From: Branchiostoma floridae | Taxonomy: Eukaryota > Chordata > Leptocardii > Amphioxiformes > Branchiostomatidae | Length of the DNA: 64,000 bases | NCBI RefSeq assembly: GCF_000003815.2 | Contig: NC_049995.1 | Location: 16,929,672 to 16,993,671, forward strand | Reading direction: 5' to 3' | Made by a program: the position numbers and the translations under genes | In this document: in pieces, positions 12,410-24,719 of the stretch | Layout of the letters: each line of letters begins with the position of its first letter | Numbering within the stretch: the stretch's first letter is position 1 | Notes under the pieces: generated by a model | Database searches by the model: none | Seen by the model: the letters and a program-made list of their open reading frames with translations, nothing else | What the model was told of the DNA's origin: nothing

Positions 12410-13120
12410 TACAGAAACGGTCAAGCATTTAAGAGAGCATCCACTATTTTCCGGTAAATTGTTTATGGTAAAAAAATGTTTCTCATAGTCTTTGTTTCTT
12501 TAGACTTGTACAATCATTTCTAAATTTACACATCGATATGCAAAGTCAAATTTTAGTAATTTTACATTTACGTTGATCTACATGATATTTTGTTTTACCT
12601 TCATTGTTAGATCTCAGAACAAACTAACTTGAAAAAAAAATCTTATTGTTTTATTCTACGATCATTTGTTGCGTTATGTAATTGATGTCGGTCTTCTATC
12701 CTCTGCTGGAAACCACCAGGAGGCAACAAGTCTATCCTGGTGAAATAAAAAGTGTGAAATTGAAACGTATAGGCGTCATATGGCACCCAAGAAGTATTTC
12801 GCAAAAGTGAAGGGAAAAAAATCATTTATTCGTATTTCCTACGAATGAAGAGAAATATCATTGTAATTGCACAATTTCTCAGACAGCAGGCCTAGTCTGT
12901 CGATTAACAACAACTGTCGCTTTGATATATTTTCAAGACACACAATGTCCAAAGTAATACCCCCATGGTTCAATACTTTCTACAATTTGTTCTGCGACGA
13001 ATCCATTTGGGTCCGGTAATCCCAACGTGCCAAGGGTTTTCGATGTCGCCATTAAGCAAAACAAATGAGGCTTTTGATGACTTGGAAAGATTCTCGGCGG
13101 CAATTGCAATTACTCGGTTC
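12410..13120. other. Non-coding, nothing recognised
   Basis: AT-rich with frequent stops on both strands. Confidence 0.5.
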
Positions 13121-13129
13121 GCTTTGCAC

Positions 13130-13320
13130 GGAATAGAAACTCTACAGGAGGAAAGAATTATTACCAAAACCTCTTACTGAGTCTTAGACGGCAAATTAGA
13201 GAAACTACTTTTTCATACTTTACACTTATAAAATCTGCAGAACGGAAGAATTATTGCCAAATGCTCTTACTGAGTTTTAGAAGGCAGAAGCTACTTTTTC
13301 ATATCTTACAATTTACTAGT
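13130..13320. repeat. Direct duplication of about 110 bp
   Basis: GGAAAGAATTATTACCAAAA / GGAAGAATTATTGCCAAATG and the following CTCTTACTGAGT and CTACTTTTTCATA blocks occur twice. Confidence 0.7.
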
Positions 13321-13539
13321 CTTGAAATCAGTTATGGCTCTCTTTGTGGTCTTGTTTGTTATAATTTACTAGATACAGACCGAGCACTCAGCAGAAAACT
13401 TATTTATCATGGACATTCTTACAAGTTTGCTAGGCAATTCTTGGGAATGAGTGTAAAGGCCATTAGAAGGAAGCTGCTCAATATATTGCAGGCAATGGTG
13501 TTTTTACCATCTTACGGTCGTTTTATGTGCTTCTACTAG

Positions 13540-14000
13540 CCATTGTCATATTTCAAGTTGTGAGTGCAGAAATGACTCAATGGCGCCAGAGGGAAATCGC
13601 TGGCAACATGGTTTTGTTATTGGCAAAGGGAATCACAAATTTTTAAAACTTTTTTGACTTTGACTCTATTTACACTGCGACAGGTGCAACAAAGCGTGGA
13701 CACCTAGATGATATTGTATTGACATTGTAACCATATATATTTACATATACAGTTCAAATTTCACAAACTAATTTGTACGCGCCAATTATAAAAATCGTTT
13801 GCACGTTGATTTGACTTTGACGTTTATTTGACGATCCGTCCCTTGGCGAAGATAATCTATATTCTATTTCTGTAAAAGTAAAAGTGAAAGTATTGCTTCA
13901 AATCATCCTTTCACTTCACGCAGCTGTCAATCAACGGTAGAAGAAAAGTGCACTCAGGTGCAATACGAGTTGATATTCCTCACGATATCGGCTCTTACAT
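13540..14000. other. Non-coding, nothing recognised
   Basis: No coding character and no clear repeat family. Confidence 0.45.
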
Positions 14001-14004
14001 TCAG

Positions 14005-15170
14005 CTGTATCACCGCTGTGGGACGGCCTAGAGTTCACGTTCCACGCAAATCAGATTTCACCAGTTTTTGGTTGAGTTTTGGAAAGCATCTCGGTCAAAG
14101 TGTGGACGAATAAGGTTTTCACAAAAGGCTCTAAAAGCCATGTAGATTTGAGATTGAAGGAAAAGGGTGCGCGGAGGTATCAAAGCTTTTAAGGGCCGTA
14201 GGGGCAAGGGGGTGTTATCCGCTATGTCTAGAGTTCATTGGAAAGTGGAGCCCATCCCTCGCCTTCCATTGCCCTTTACCTCCCAAACAGAAGTCAGGTA
14301 CCCGTTCTTACACCTACTAGGTAGAATGATGAACGTTTTACATTTACCTGTATTACCGCTGTGGGACGGCCTGGAGTTTACGCTCCACGCAAATCAGATC
14401 TCACAAGCTTTTGTGCGAGCTTTGGAAAGCATCTCGGGCAAAGTGTGGACGACAATGGTTTTTACAACAGTATCTAAAAGCCATGTAGATTTGATATTGC
14501 GCGGAGGTACCAAAGCTTTTAAGGGCCGTAGGGGCAAGGGGTTGTTATCCACTTTGTCTAGAGTTAGGTAATGGAAGGTGGAGCCCCTCCCTCTCTTTCC
14601 AGCGCCTTTTACCTCACAAACGGAAGTCAGGTACCCATTCTTACATCTAGGCAGAATTATAAAAGTCGTACATACAGCTGGATCGCCACTGTGGGACGGC
14701 CTAGAGTTCACGTACCGCGCAAATCAGATTTTACAACCTTTTTTGTGAGCTTTGGAAAGCAGCTCAGATAAAGAATGTGCAAAGAAGGTTTTCACAGACT
14801 GCTCTAAAAGCCATGTAGATGTGAGGTTAATGGTAAAAAGGTAGTGCTATAGGCTTTCGTTAGAGGCCGTGGAGGCAATGGGTTGCTATCCACTCTGTCT
14901 TTGAAACAGTACTGGAATGTATCATTTGTGTGAGAATCCGCAATCGCTTCTGACAAAAAGTTGGAGAACGATGCTTTTACAAAAGGCTTTAAAGGCTATG
15001 CATATCTGTTATTAAGGGTTTTCGAGGCCGTATACGTAGGTTATTATGCACTATGTCTAGGGAACAGTATTGGAATGCGGAGCCCCACCTTCTTCTTCCA
15101 CTGGCTTGTACCTCCCAAAACGCAGGACCCATTTTTACACCTGGGTGGAGCTAAAAAAGTTGTTTAAAGT
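14005..15170. repeat. Tandem repeat, period about 335 bp, about 3.5 copies
   Basis: CGCTGTGGGACGGCC is at about 14012, 14350 and 14686, each followed by TTTGGAAAGCATCTC, AAAAGCCATGTAGATTTGA and AAGCTTTTAAGGGCCGTAGG. The units contain GAAGTCAGGTACCC, a sequence also found in the antisense SINEs at 50110 and 58350. Confidence 0.8.
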
Positions 15171-15232
15171 TTATTTCACAAGGACTAATTTAAACATCGA
15201 TGTCAAGTCAAGGGATTCAAACCCAGAACCTC

Positions 15233-15243
15233 TGAGAGAGAGA

Positions 15244-15280
<37 letters not shown>

Positions 15281-15299
15281 AGAAAGAGAGAGAGAGAGT
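15233..15299. repeat. (GA)n microsatellite
   Basis: Nearly pure GAGA run with a few interruptions. Confidence 0.95.
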
Positions 15300-15469
15300 A
15301 CCTCTGGTATGATTAGCCGGAATAGTTCCAATTAAGTCTAAGCAATACTTTCAGACTGTCTTCTTCTCAGTCCCACGTAAACATCGTAGATTTAGCCCGC
15401 AAGACAGGAAAGAAAACATCGTGTTGATGAAGATCATGCCTGCGGCACAACTCCTGAATGTTTCGGTCT

Positions 15470-15730
15470 GTTATTGAGTTAGTGGCGGTGACCTTTTCCA
15501 AATGGACCGCAAAGCCAGAGCGCAAAGTCTCATCGATCTTTTGGCCAACATCAGAAAAGCACGACTCATGACATGACAGTTTATGCATGGCCTTGCTTCT
15601 GCCTTGCGATATGCTAAAACGTGCACCTTCAGTATTGTAAGGCCAAGCCCAACCTTCTCCTTCCACTGGAATCCACCGACCCAACCGAAGTCAGGTACCC
15701 ATTTTTACACCTGGGTGGATTGATGGAAGT
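15470..15730. repeat. Dispersed copy of the 17880-18640 repeat, then a SINE-like fragment
   Basis: TTATTGAGTTAGTGGCGGTG and TTTTCCAAATGGACCGCAAA match the array downstream. It is followed by GAAGTCAGGTACCCATTTTT as in the antisense SINE. Confidence 0.65.
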
Positions 15731-15939
15731 CTTGTAAAAAAAACCTGCTTGGTTGCTATATACGGTCCGAATATTACCAAATTGCTCTAGTCAATACTTG
15801 GTCTATTTCTCGGTGCCACACGTAACGCTGTAGCTATAGGCCACGAGGCAGGACGGAAAACATCCGTGAAATGTTTGGGTGTGTCATTACCTGCATGTAT
15901 GCAGGTATGGTTTTCACGGGCGTGGGAAAATTTGGAAGC

Positions 15940-16545
15940 TGGGGATTTAGGGCGCTGTATCTCAAGAACTGATGGTGCGAGCGCAACGACTTTTGGTACG
16001 TGGGTTGGGGGTGGTGGCCTGACACTCAGGTTTGATTTTGGGCCTCCTGGCGCTTGAACTTGACATTGCAGGTGGCATTTTTGGTGTTTTGGGGGCACTT
16101 TTGGCGCTGTGTGTCCGGAACGATACGCACCATTGCGACGATTTTTGGTGCATGGGTGGGAAGTTGTTGCCTGTTACCTAGGATTGACTTTGGGCCTTGT
16201 CGCGTTTGAACTTGACGCGGCAGGTCGAATTTTGTGTCCGGGAGGGGTGTTTCCGGAGTTATATCTTCTGAACGGTTGGTGCGGGCGCAATGATATTTGG
16301 CACATGTGTCGGCGGTGGCTGAATAATTCTCAATTTTGATTTTGGCGCCCTTGGTGCTTGAACTTGACATTTTAGGTTACCTTTTGTGCGGGCACGGGGC
16401 GTGCGCTGTATCTCCGGAACGCAAGGTGCCATTGTGTTGCTATTTGGTACGTGAGTTGTTGTTGGTGTCTTGGTGGTGAGGTTTGATTTTGGGCCTCCTA
16501 GTGCTTGAACTTGATACTGTATAGGTTGACCCTGTTTTGGTGTGG
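15940..16545. repeat. Tandem repeat, period about 145-150 bp, 4 copies
   Basis: GGCGCTGTATCTC-x-GAAC, ATTTTGGTACGTGG and TTGATTTTGGGCCTCC-x-GCTTGAACTTGAC blocks recur four times with about 75 percent similarity by eye. Confidence 0.75.
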
Positions 16546-17019
16546 TTGGGGCATCCTCCCAATATCTGCTTGGTTCTGAAAACAGATTACGGTTGGGTGT
16601 AGAACCATCATCTGGCCTGGGGCAACCTTCAATGTATCAGGTTACTTTGTATCCCCTGTCTTACGGTGTGCCAGATGACGGGAGTGTACCAGATGATATA
16701 TCTGTTGGTCAGGTATAATTGGAGTTTGCTTATTACTCTTTGTGGTGTTTCTAGAGCTGTATAGTACTGAGTTTAAAGTTCTGGTACAAGTTCCTTTACC
16801 CTGTTGGCAATCATGGTTGAACTTGAACTTAAACAGAAGAAGATGCAATTTTCTAATGTGGAGGAGAACTGTATAGAGCGTGGGCATAATAGAAAGGTAT
16901 GTGTATGATTTGTCCTGTGTTTCTTTTTGTTTCTTTGGTAATGCCATTTCCAATTCCATACTGTATACAGGTAATTTGTAGTTTTGGGCTAGTCATATTC
17001 GCTTGGTTTTTGGGCCTGC

Positions 17020-17410
17020 TTAATCTATAGTACAGGCAGGGTTAAGTGGTGGAGGCTTAGCTTGGTTCTGTTTTAAATTCAGTATCGTTTGTTGCATTTT
17101 GTCGCGGCAAATATATGATGAAATTCCCCTTCTAAGCAACTGCTCATTGGTTTGGGGGGATGTTTGCTGGGTGTTTGCTCTGACTACAACAGCTTCTGAA
17201 GTTTTCAAAGCTTCCATTGCCAGCAGCTTGCCATCTATAAATGGGATTGACAAGGACATTTTTCATAGTAAATTATGCTGTTAAATTTGGCTTAGATACT
17301 ACAGGAGATTTAGATTTGGGTTGGATGGATTGAATGAAAATATCATACCACCCTGGGGACTAACTGTTGCTGCTGCATCATGGGGGCCAGCACTATTCAT
17401 ATTGTCTAAT
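17020..17410 (-). other. Coding-like stretch, unidentified
   Basis: On the minus strand 17020-17259 is open for 79 codons (MSLSIPFIDGKLLAMEAL and onward, ending PPPLNPACTID-stop). Upstream at about 17296-17410 is another frame, NMNSAGPHDAAATVSPQGG to stop. Both have protein-like composition but no family I recognise. A decayed retro- or DNA-element reading frame is possible. Confidence 0.3.
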
Positions 17411-17879
17411 GTCTATGGAACTACTATAAAAGTATCATTGGTCAAATTATGCAAGTAACCTTCCGATGTCAAGTGAATAACACCCCAGAAATAAATCTTT
17501 AATGAATATCATTGGAAGAACACAAACCAAGGAGATTTAGCAGCTGCATTAGGTCAGTACATTGAAATAGGAAGATATTAGTACTGAATATATCATGTGA
17601 CAGAGTAACTACATGTACATGGGCCATCTGAGACAAAAAAAAGGTTGCGTCTCAACAACTTCAAGGTACTGTGGTTGGTTACATACTTAAGAAATCCAAA
17701 ATAAGTAATGTTCATCCATGTCCAAACTTACAAATTCAAAAAATGGAATTTCAGACTTTTTGGTGCACAACCAACAGGGTGAAAAGCTCATTTTTCCAAC
17801 CACGTACCACAGACAAAAAGGCAAAATACACAATAGGTCTACAGAAACCCAATACATTTCATGCAGGCCTGAGGTCTAC

Positions 17880-18640
17880 GAACTCTTGTTGAGTTAGTGG
17901 CGGTGGCCTTTTCCAAATGGACCACAAGGCCAGAGCACAGAGTACCATCGATTTTTGGAACAGCTCGACTCACAGCTTATGCATGGCCTTCCTTTCGCCT
18001 GAGAATACGCTAAAACGTGCTCCTTCGCCTGTGGGCCTGTGCGATAGATTTTCGGTCAATCCGTCCTAGAAACATGACCCACAGCACTGTGGTTTATGCA
18101 TAGCCTTACCTACTGCCTCAAGGTGGGCTATAACTTGTGCTATAGGTCTCTGCGATTGATTTCTGGCCAGGTTTGTCAAAACATGACAGCCTAAAGTTTA
18201 CGTTTGGGCTTACCTTCCTCTTTGAGGCTATTGTTCTGTTCTCAACGACGCTCATGACCTGGGGGGACTCGGAGTAAAATGTTTGGATTTGTTATTGAGT
18301 TAGTGGCGATGGCCTTCTCCAAATGGACCGCAAAGCACGAATATCATCGATTTTTTTTGCCAACATCAGAAAAGCACGGCCTTCCTTCCGCCTTGCAACA
18401 GGCTAAAACGTGCTCTTGTAGACCTATGCGATTGATTTTTTGGTCAATCGTCCCTAGAAATATGACCCATGGCACTACGATTCATGCATAGCCTTACCCA
18501 CCGCTTCAAGGTGGGCTATGAAGCGGTGGGCTATAACTTGTGCTATAGGCTCCTGTAATTGATTTTTTGGTCAGCTTTTTAGAAACATGACAGCTTTACA
18601 GTTTAAGCATGGCCTGTTTTCTTCTCCAAGGCTTCTGTGT
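17880..18640. repeat. Tandem repeat, at least 3 diverged copies
   Basis: GTTAGTGGCGGTGGCCTT, CTAGAAACATGACCCA, CTTGTGCTATAGG and TTATGCATAGCCTTACC blocks recur. Confidence 0.7.
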
Positions 18641-18649
18641 CCTTTTATC

Positions 18650-19260
18650 TATAGGCATAACCACACGAATCTTTGTATAGATCGTACTCGCTGTGTATTG
18701 ACAACAGTGTAGTAATGCTATAGTAAAGTCAAGTTAGTCATAGTAATGCTGCTGCATAAGAAGTCAAGGCCATGATTATAGATTTTTAAAATTCGATTTG
18801 GAGACAACGTAAATTTAGATCAAATGCCATTGTGTAAATATTGAGTACTGGTTATGCATTCGCTTCCTTTCTTTCTTGTTTTGTCCCTTCTTTGTCTTCT
18901 TTATCACTCTATTTTTCCGCGTTACAAATTTATTTATTCCTTATTTCTGTTAATCTTAATGTAAATCTAAATCCTTAGTACTATTTCTTTCATCTTTCTG
19001 TTCTATTGTTATTTCTTACATCAGTAAGAGACAACAAGAAGCCGAACAAACGTATTTGAGTAGTTTAAGTATCCATGTTTAGAAGTCATCTCAATGTCAC
19101 CATGTATACTTTATTACGAATCTTGTATCTGTATGACTGTACTTAGCCTAGTAGGGCATGAGTGTACAATAAGGGGACTATTAGTTATTTCCTGTATTCA
19201 TATATACCTATTCTATAGGTTTACTTTCGCTCCTTTTTAAATCCTTTCACGTCTCCCATT
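18650..19260. other. Non-coding, nothing recognised
   Basis: AT-rich with pyrimidine tracts; no gene or repeat identified. Confidence 0.45.
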
Positions 19261-19550
19261 AGTAAAGCCCGGGTGATCTATGCTCTTCTGCGTTCCATAC
19301 CCCAGAATTTATAGTCCTCATGATCGTTTGGCGAGCATAGTGATGATTTATTCTTCCATTTGACACTTTCCAACGGTAAATCTTTCAGAATCATACCATG
19401 CATTAGTTGATGTATGTACTAAGTGTCTGCATGCCATATCGGAACACGACACGAATTTGTCAACAGGCTGATTTAGAGTTAACCTCAACCATTAGGTGTG
19501 AAAGGTAGAAGTTTGCTGAAGTTTAGAGAAATAGATCATTGTGGCGAGTA

Positions 19551-19758
19551 CTGTAAATGCATTTAAGTTCTCGGAGATTTAATTTCGCGGTAGCGGGAAA
19601 AATGACTTTTCGCGGTGGATTTAATTTCGCGGTAACACCATCTAATGCAGTCTAAAACCTTAATAGAAAAATGTTCGCGGCGGATTTAATTTCGCGGTAA
19701 AGTGGTCGCCGCGAAAACCGCAAACATTAATCCACCGCGAACATTTCTGCATTTACAG
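19551..19758. mobile_element. MITE, TA-flanked, CGCGGT-rich
   Basis: TA|CTGTAAATGCA at the left and TGCATTTACAG|TA at the right; 208 bp. Internal CGCGGT repeats match 10975-11185. Confidence 0.85.
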
Positions 19759-19789
19759 TATCGCACACTTACAACTTTTCTCAGACAAT

Positions 19790-19882
19790 AAGGTCCAGGT
19801 TCAGGTCCGGACCTGACCTGAACCGTACCTGTACCTGAATCGTACCTGTACCTGAATTTTCTGTACCGGTACCAACCCCTGC
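19790..19882. mobile_element. Fragment of the CAGGTCC / TACCGGTAC MITE family
   Basis: AGGTCCAGGTTCAGGTCCGG and TTTTCTGTACCGGTACC match the right end of the intact MITE at 57653-58083. The left end is missing. Confidence 0.7.
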
Positions 19883-20191
19883 TTTACGGTTTCCAGTGAT
19901 CTATGCTCTCCTGCTTTCCATACCCAAAAATTTATAGTTTTCATGATCGCCTGTCGAGCATAGTGATGATATATTCTTTCATTTGACACGTTTCCATGGC
20001 AAATCTTTCCAAATCATACTCTGTATTAGTTGATGTATGTTCCCAACGCCTTCACGCCATATCGGAACACGAAACAAATTTGTTAACTCGCTGCTTTAGA
20101 ATTAACCTCACCAGGGAGGTGTAAAATAAATGCTGCTAAGCTGCGATTGTTGATAACCTGCCGCTCCTGTAGGATAACTGATAAGGGCTAT

Positions 20192-20655
20192 AAAGGTGGT
20201 ATCTCACTGCACTTGGGGCACCGGTGCGGTACTGCGGGGTTAGTTCGCTGCGGCATTGTTGTGTTATTTTGCCGATTTGATTCAATATAATTCAGATATT
20301 GCGTATTATTAATTAGAAGACAAATTATTAATTAGAAGACAATAAAATACACAAAAAGTAAGAGAATTTTGTCTCTGAAATTCGTTGAGTAATCTTTCGA
20401 ATCCCGCAGTGCCGCACCGGTGCCCCAAGTACAGTGAGAGTGCCCTCACCATATACTAACACCTTTTCGCAATCCTTCACGTGATTAAGACCACAGAATA
20501 ATGCTTTAATCTCTTCGTTCACGGCGGCACTGTTGTGTTATTTTCTCCAATATATAAAAGTTTAACTTAAAAGACAGCAAAGTACACAAAACGTAAGAAA
20601 ATTCGTTCTTTATCTCTGAGTCATCTTGTACAGAGAGACACCACCTTAAAGGAAG
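20192..20655. mobile_element. Inverted-repeat element, rearranged
   Basis: AAGGTGGTATCTCACTGCAC at the left. An inner inverted arm CCGCACCGGTGCCCCAAGT lies at 20410-20430 and an outer end GAGACACCACCTT at about 20653. GTTGTGTTATTTT recurs inside, suggesting an internal duplication. Confidence 0.65.
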
Positions 20656-21100
20656 ACGACTTAAGGAACTAGAATGGAAGACGGATAACTCTCTACTGCC
20701 AGTAATGCCAGGGATTTAACTCACTTCGTTTGAGTGCTTTGCGTGAATAATTAAGAAAGTGGAATGTTTTCGTTACAACTGTTCGCAATCCTTTACGTGA
20801 TTAAGGTCCATCTACGACAGGTTAATGCTTTAATCCCTTTCAATCCCTGGCTTGGAGGATTAACCCAGGGGGATTAATAGTATAAATTGTGCAAAATCAA
20901 AACAACTGATACAACGTCGCTATCCTGTATGAATCCGTTGGATTGTTTAGCCTGTAACAGACTCTGTAAGTTGCTGATAATAATAGAAATTGGCCAAATA
21001 GTCTGAATAATATACGAGAGAAGTCTGCCATAGTATAGACATTGACCAAATAAACGGAGTAATATTTAAGAGGAATAAAACGCCCACAGCATCACAATTT

Positions 21101-21114
21101 GGGGGGGGGGGGGG
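21101..21114. repeat. Poly(G) run
   Basis: Fourteen consecutive G, directly before the palindrome at 21138. Confidence 0.95.
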
Positions 21115-21137
21115 TCCTTGAACACAAAAATTGTCAA

Positions 21138-21222
21138 TTGACTCACCCAAATTTTTGACTGAACAGCACCAGTCCTTGTCAAGGATGCTGGTGCTGTTGA
21201 GTCGAAAATTTGGGTGAGTCAA
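21138..21222. repeat. Long near-perfect palindrome
   Basis: Arms of about 42 nt (TTGACTCACCCAAATTTTTG at the left and its inverted match at the right, AACAGCACCAG / CTGGTGCTGTT inside), with CCTTGTCAAGG at the centre and one 2-nt bulge. Confidence 0.85.
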
Positions 21223-21779
21223 ATTTTTCTGTTGTATATTACAGTTAAACTAGTTCACGAATGACTTCTACCAACACAGATGAAATTTCAAGTTAATTTT
21301 TTAGGGGCTGTATATTGTTATTTCATTAGACCGGCTGAGTATGCAGTCATGTAATAAAACCTGGAATAAAAAATGCACAAACATTTTTCTTTCTCCATAC
21401 GACCTTTCCTTTTCTGATCTTTTTTCTAAAAGAATCATCGACCAATACCGCGAGTGTACAGATAAGTGAGACAGATCGCGCTATAATGCCTGCCCGAAAT
21501 TAGGGTCAGATTGTAGGAAATTTGCTCCTTGAACCCATTTGATATTCCCATCAAGAAAAAGCTTAAGCTTATTGCTTGCCCTACTTGCTTGAACCAGAAA
21601 GCGAGCGATGAGAGTCACACTAATCTATAAATGTCACTGTAATAAAGGGTGCTTGTGGAGCTGTATAGGCCACACGTCGCAGACGATCAGAGCTATCGTT
21701 GGATTGTGCGTCAGAATTTCACAATATCTTTACTTTGATATCAATAAAAGATTGATGATTCTGCAAGAAATTTTCTTGC

Positions 21780-22390
21780 ACTCAAATGTAAATAGTGAGC
21801 ATCTTTTGCACAATGTCATCTGTAAACTGTTAATTCTTGCCACGATTTATGCAAATCATCGCAGCTTATGGGTCAACTAGCCGTAAAGCAAAAATGCAAT
21901 ATGAACACTCCCACCCCCTTTTAAGCAAAGCACAATTCGCAGCTGACAACTTATTACATGTATCAAACTAGTTATTTAAGACTGACAAAATTAAAGCATT
22001 TTCCACTTGTAGTGTTATGGAAAGGATACTTTGTCTGAACTCAATAAAAAAAAGATGAACGTCTGTTGAGCAATGGCTTCTGCACGATGTACGTAAATTC
22101 CTATCACGATCTAGAAATCATCCCAGCATATTGCTCAACTAGCCGTACGCATAACAATTATTCAAGACTCACAAAAGTATGTTTCACTTTTTGTGTTATA
22201 GATAGGATAGTATTACTTTGTCTAAACTTAACAAAAAACGACGATCATCTTTTGCACAGTGCTTTCTATAGCATGTACGTAAATTCATATCACGATCTGA
22301 AAACCATCCCAGCATATTGCTCAACTAGCCGTAAAGCAAAACTACAATATAACCATTCCTGCCCTCCCCCCCTAAGGAAAGCACAATGAG
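21780..22390. repeat. Tandem repeat, period about 190-230 bp, 3 copies
   Basis: GTACGTAAATTC-TATCACGATCT and CATCCCAGCATATTGCTCAA, then CTAGCCGTA, recur. Confidence 0.75.
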
Positions 22391-22399
22391 GAATTCTGT

Positions 22400-23090
22400 T
22401 CCCATTTCGACGCCTTAAAGTCTTTATAAAGCTATAGCCGTGAAGGAGACGTAATGGACCGTACTATGAAGTCCATGTTCCCAAGGATCCATCACTCTTA
22501 AAAAACCATTCTTTCATAAAGCTGTACAGCAGGGGTTTAAGGTAGACTGCCCATACTGATCGTTTTTCTAGGGCTCACTTATATCAGAACGCCATTTGAA
22601 TGATGTTCCAGCTATTTTGTTTTCTTTCTTATGACTGAAGCTCAACTGTGTTGGTAGTAATAATAGTACAATGTATATTATTCCATCACAATGGCATACA
22701 CGGATCTAATTTTCAATGACAATGACCACTGTCACCTTCTTCAGGATCAATACTAGACCAATCACTTCAGAACGTAAACTTGAGAAAATTACAGACACGC
22801 GATCTTGCGGATTGCGATTGGTCAAAAGTGTCAGGAAGTTTATAACGCCAACCGTCTCTGTTCAGTGATGGCTGAAGTGCTTTGTTGTCTATTGCCTTAT
22901 TTACAACTCTTACAAAATATTCCTGTTTTCTTTCAGCTGACAATTCTTGTAAAAAAAAAGCTTTAAAAAGTAATATTTTAGCTTCATTGCGCACGTACAG
23001 TGTATGATCATCTATGGACCTTCATGAAAGGTGCCTACCTAAAGCTCTTGTAAGCTTCTCGCTAATCGCTTTTGGCACAAAGAAAATCTA
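22400..23090. other. Non-coding, nothing recognised
   Basis: No coding character on either strand; one A-run at 22952. Confidence 0.45.
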
Positions 23091-23269
23091 TATCAACTGT
23101 GTCAATTATTACCTTCGCCGATAACTAGAAGGGTATGTCCTTTTGTGTACCTGAGTATGTTTTGTTTGAACATCGTAACTTCAGAAGTCAAGAATGAATT
23201 TTTATGAAGCTTGATCTGTTGGTATGTGTTGGCTAAAGGAATACATTTTTAGATCATGGTCCCCCTAGC

Positions 23270-23760
23270 GGCTTTTTATGGTACTGTAGTGGCACGCCCT
23301 GTTTAGGCATTTCGTGTCCGTGCTATATCGTGATATCTGCGTAACTAGTTTACCTTGCGATATCTTGAGCAAAATTGTTTTTCAACTCGTAAACTTGCAT
23401 AACATATTACGTTCTCTGGGTGCCATAGGGGAGGATTTCTGGCCATGGTCAAATCATCCAAGTTCAATAATGCTATATTGTGATATCTAAGTAACTGGTT
23501 TACCTTGCGATTTTTTGAGAAAAATTGTATTTCGTTTTGAAAACGTACCACAGGGGGAGATATCTGGCCTCGGTTGGATCATCCACCTTCAATAATGCTT
23601 TGTCGTGATATCAGAGTGACTAGTTTACCTTGCGATTTCTCGACAAAAATTGTATTTCAACTCGTAAACTTGCATAACATATTACGTTCTCTGTGCGCCA
23701 TAGAGGAGGATTTCTGGCCTTGGTTGAATCATCTACGTTCGATCAATAATGTATGCGATA
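23270..23760. repeat. Tandem repeat, period about 130-150 bp, 3 copies
   Basis: TAGTTTACCTTGCGATAT, AAAATTGTATTTCAACTCG and GGAGGATTTCTGGCC blocks recur. Confidence 0.8.
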
Positions 23761-23839
23761 TGAGAGACATTGTATTGATTGTTCTCCTACATTTCTATGC
23801 CGGGAGCCGCAAGAGACAGGCAATTCATCACCACTAGCA

Positions 23840-24130
23840 ATAACAGACAGCCGTAAAGACTGGTCCCTCAGGGTCTGTGGGTTTTCTAGCAATCTGCAGG
23901 GAAAAAATGAACTTTAAAGTAACAATGGATTTCGAATTCTATCGAAGGTTTTCTGTTCGTGGTTTTCTCGGTGACCGCTTTTCCTCGAAATTAAATCCTT
24001 CGCAAAAAACTTAGTCATGTCTACTGTCCGCCCATAAACAGAAACAGACAGCCGTAAAGACTGGTCCCTCAAGGGCTGTGGGTTTTCTGGCAATCTTTTA
24101 TCACATCAGGGAGAAGAAAATCAAAAGGGA
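23840..24130. repeat. Direct repeat pair
   Basis: ACAGACAGCCGTAAAGACTG-GTCCCTCA is at 23843 and 24046, with a CGGTGACCGCTTTTCCTCG block between. Confidence 0.7.
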
Positions 24131-24217
24131 AGAGAGAAATGATCGCTGTGGTTTATGTTCGTGGTTTCAACGCAAAATCCCCGAGAATTTGTTTCATGAT
24201 GTCTTTTGTCCGCCTAA

Positions 24218-24708
24218 TGGGGCGCGTAGCACAGTGGTAGTGTATTAGGCCCGTGACCGAGAGGTGTTGCCGGTCTTGTGCCCTTGGGAAAGGCACTTGA
24301 CACGACTTTCCTCACTTCCTCAAGTGAAAAATGAGTCGTCCCTCGGATAGGACGTTAAAATGGAGGTCCCGTGTATGGGGAGAGTCATACCCTATGCACG
24401 TTAAAGAACCCGCCACATGTGCGAACATCCACCCGAGCGGATCAAACCATTCCGGCCAAAATAGGGGTTTGTTTGTTTGTTTGAACCTTTGTTTAGGGAT
24501 AGGGAATCTCCCGAGCAGCCCTCTTAACCCCTGCTTCGCCTATTGGGTCAGTTAGTCCTCACTCATAGTGAGCAATTGGGCTGGTCTCAATCATGATGTT
24601 TCTGACCTAGGGCGAAGAGTTGCTGTTACAGTTCCAATCATGTAACCCGTAACCTTGAGTGGCCTTCAGGCCTTGTTACGTGGTGACCATTGAGTAAAAA
24701 AAAAAAGA
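24218..24708 (+). mobile_element. tRNA-derived SINE with poly(A) tail
   Basis: Same family as 4799-5247: GGCGCGTAGCACAGTGGTAG head, TGCCCTTGGGAAAGGCACTT, the same GTTACGTGGTGACCATTGAG end and an A-run. Part of the B-box region is deleted. Confidence 0.8.
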
Positions 24709-24719
24709 TAATCCCTTGA

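Larger units (their letters stand above)
19262..20130. repeat. Direct repeat of about 235 bp flanking two TE fragments
   Basis: GTGATCTATGCTC, GAGCATAGTGATGAT and TTAGTTGATGTATGT blocks occur at 19270-19500 and again at 19890-20130. The space between holds the MITE at 19551 and a hAT-MITE fragment at 19790. Confidence 0.7.

Noticed and set aside
14167-14571. 134-codon frame
   Set aside because: It spans two copies of a 335-bp tandem repeat; the internal similarity of the frame is repeat structure, not a protein domain.
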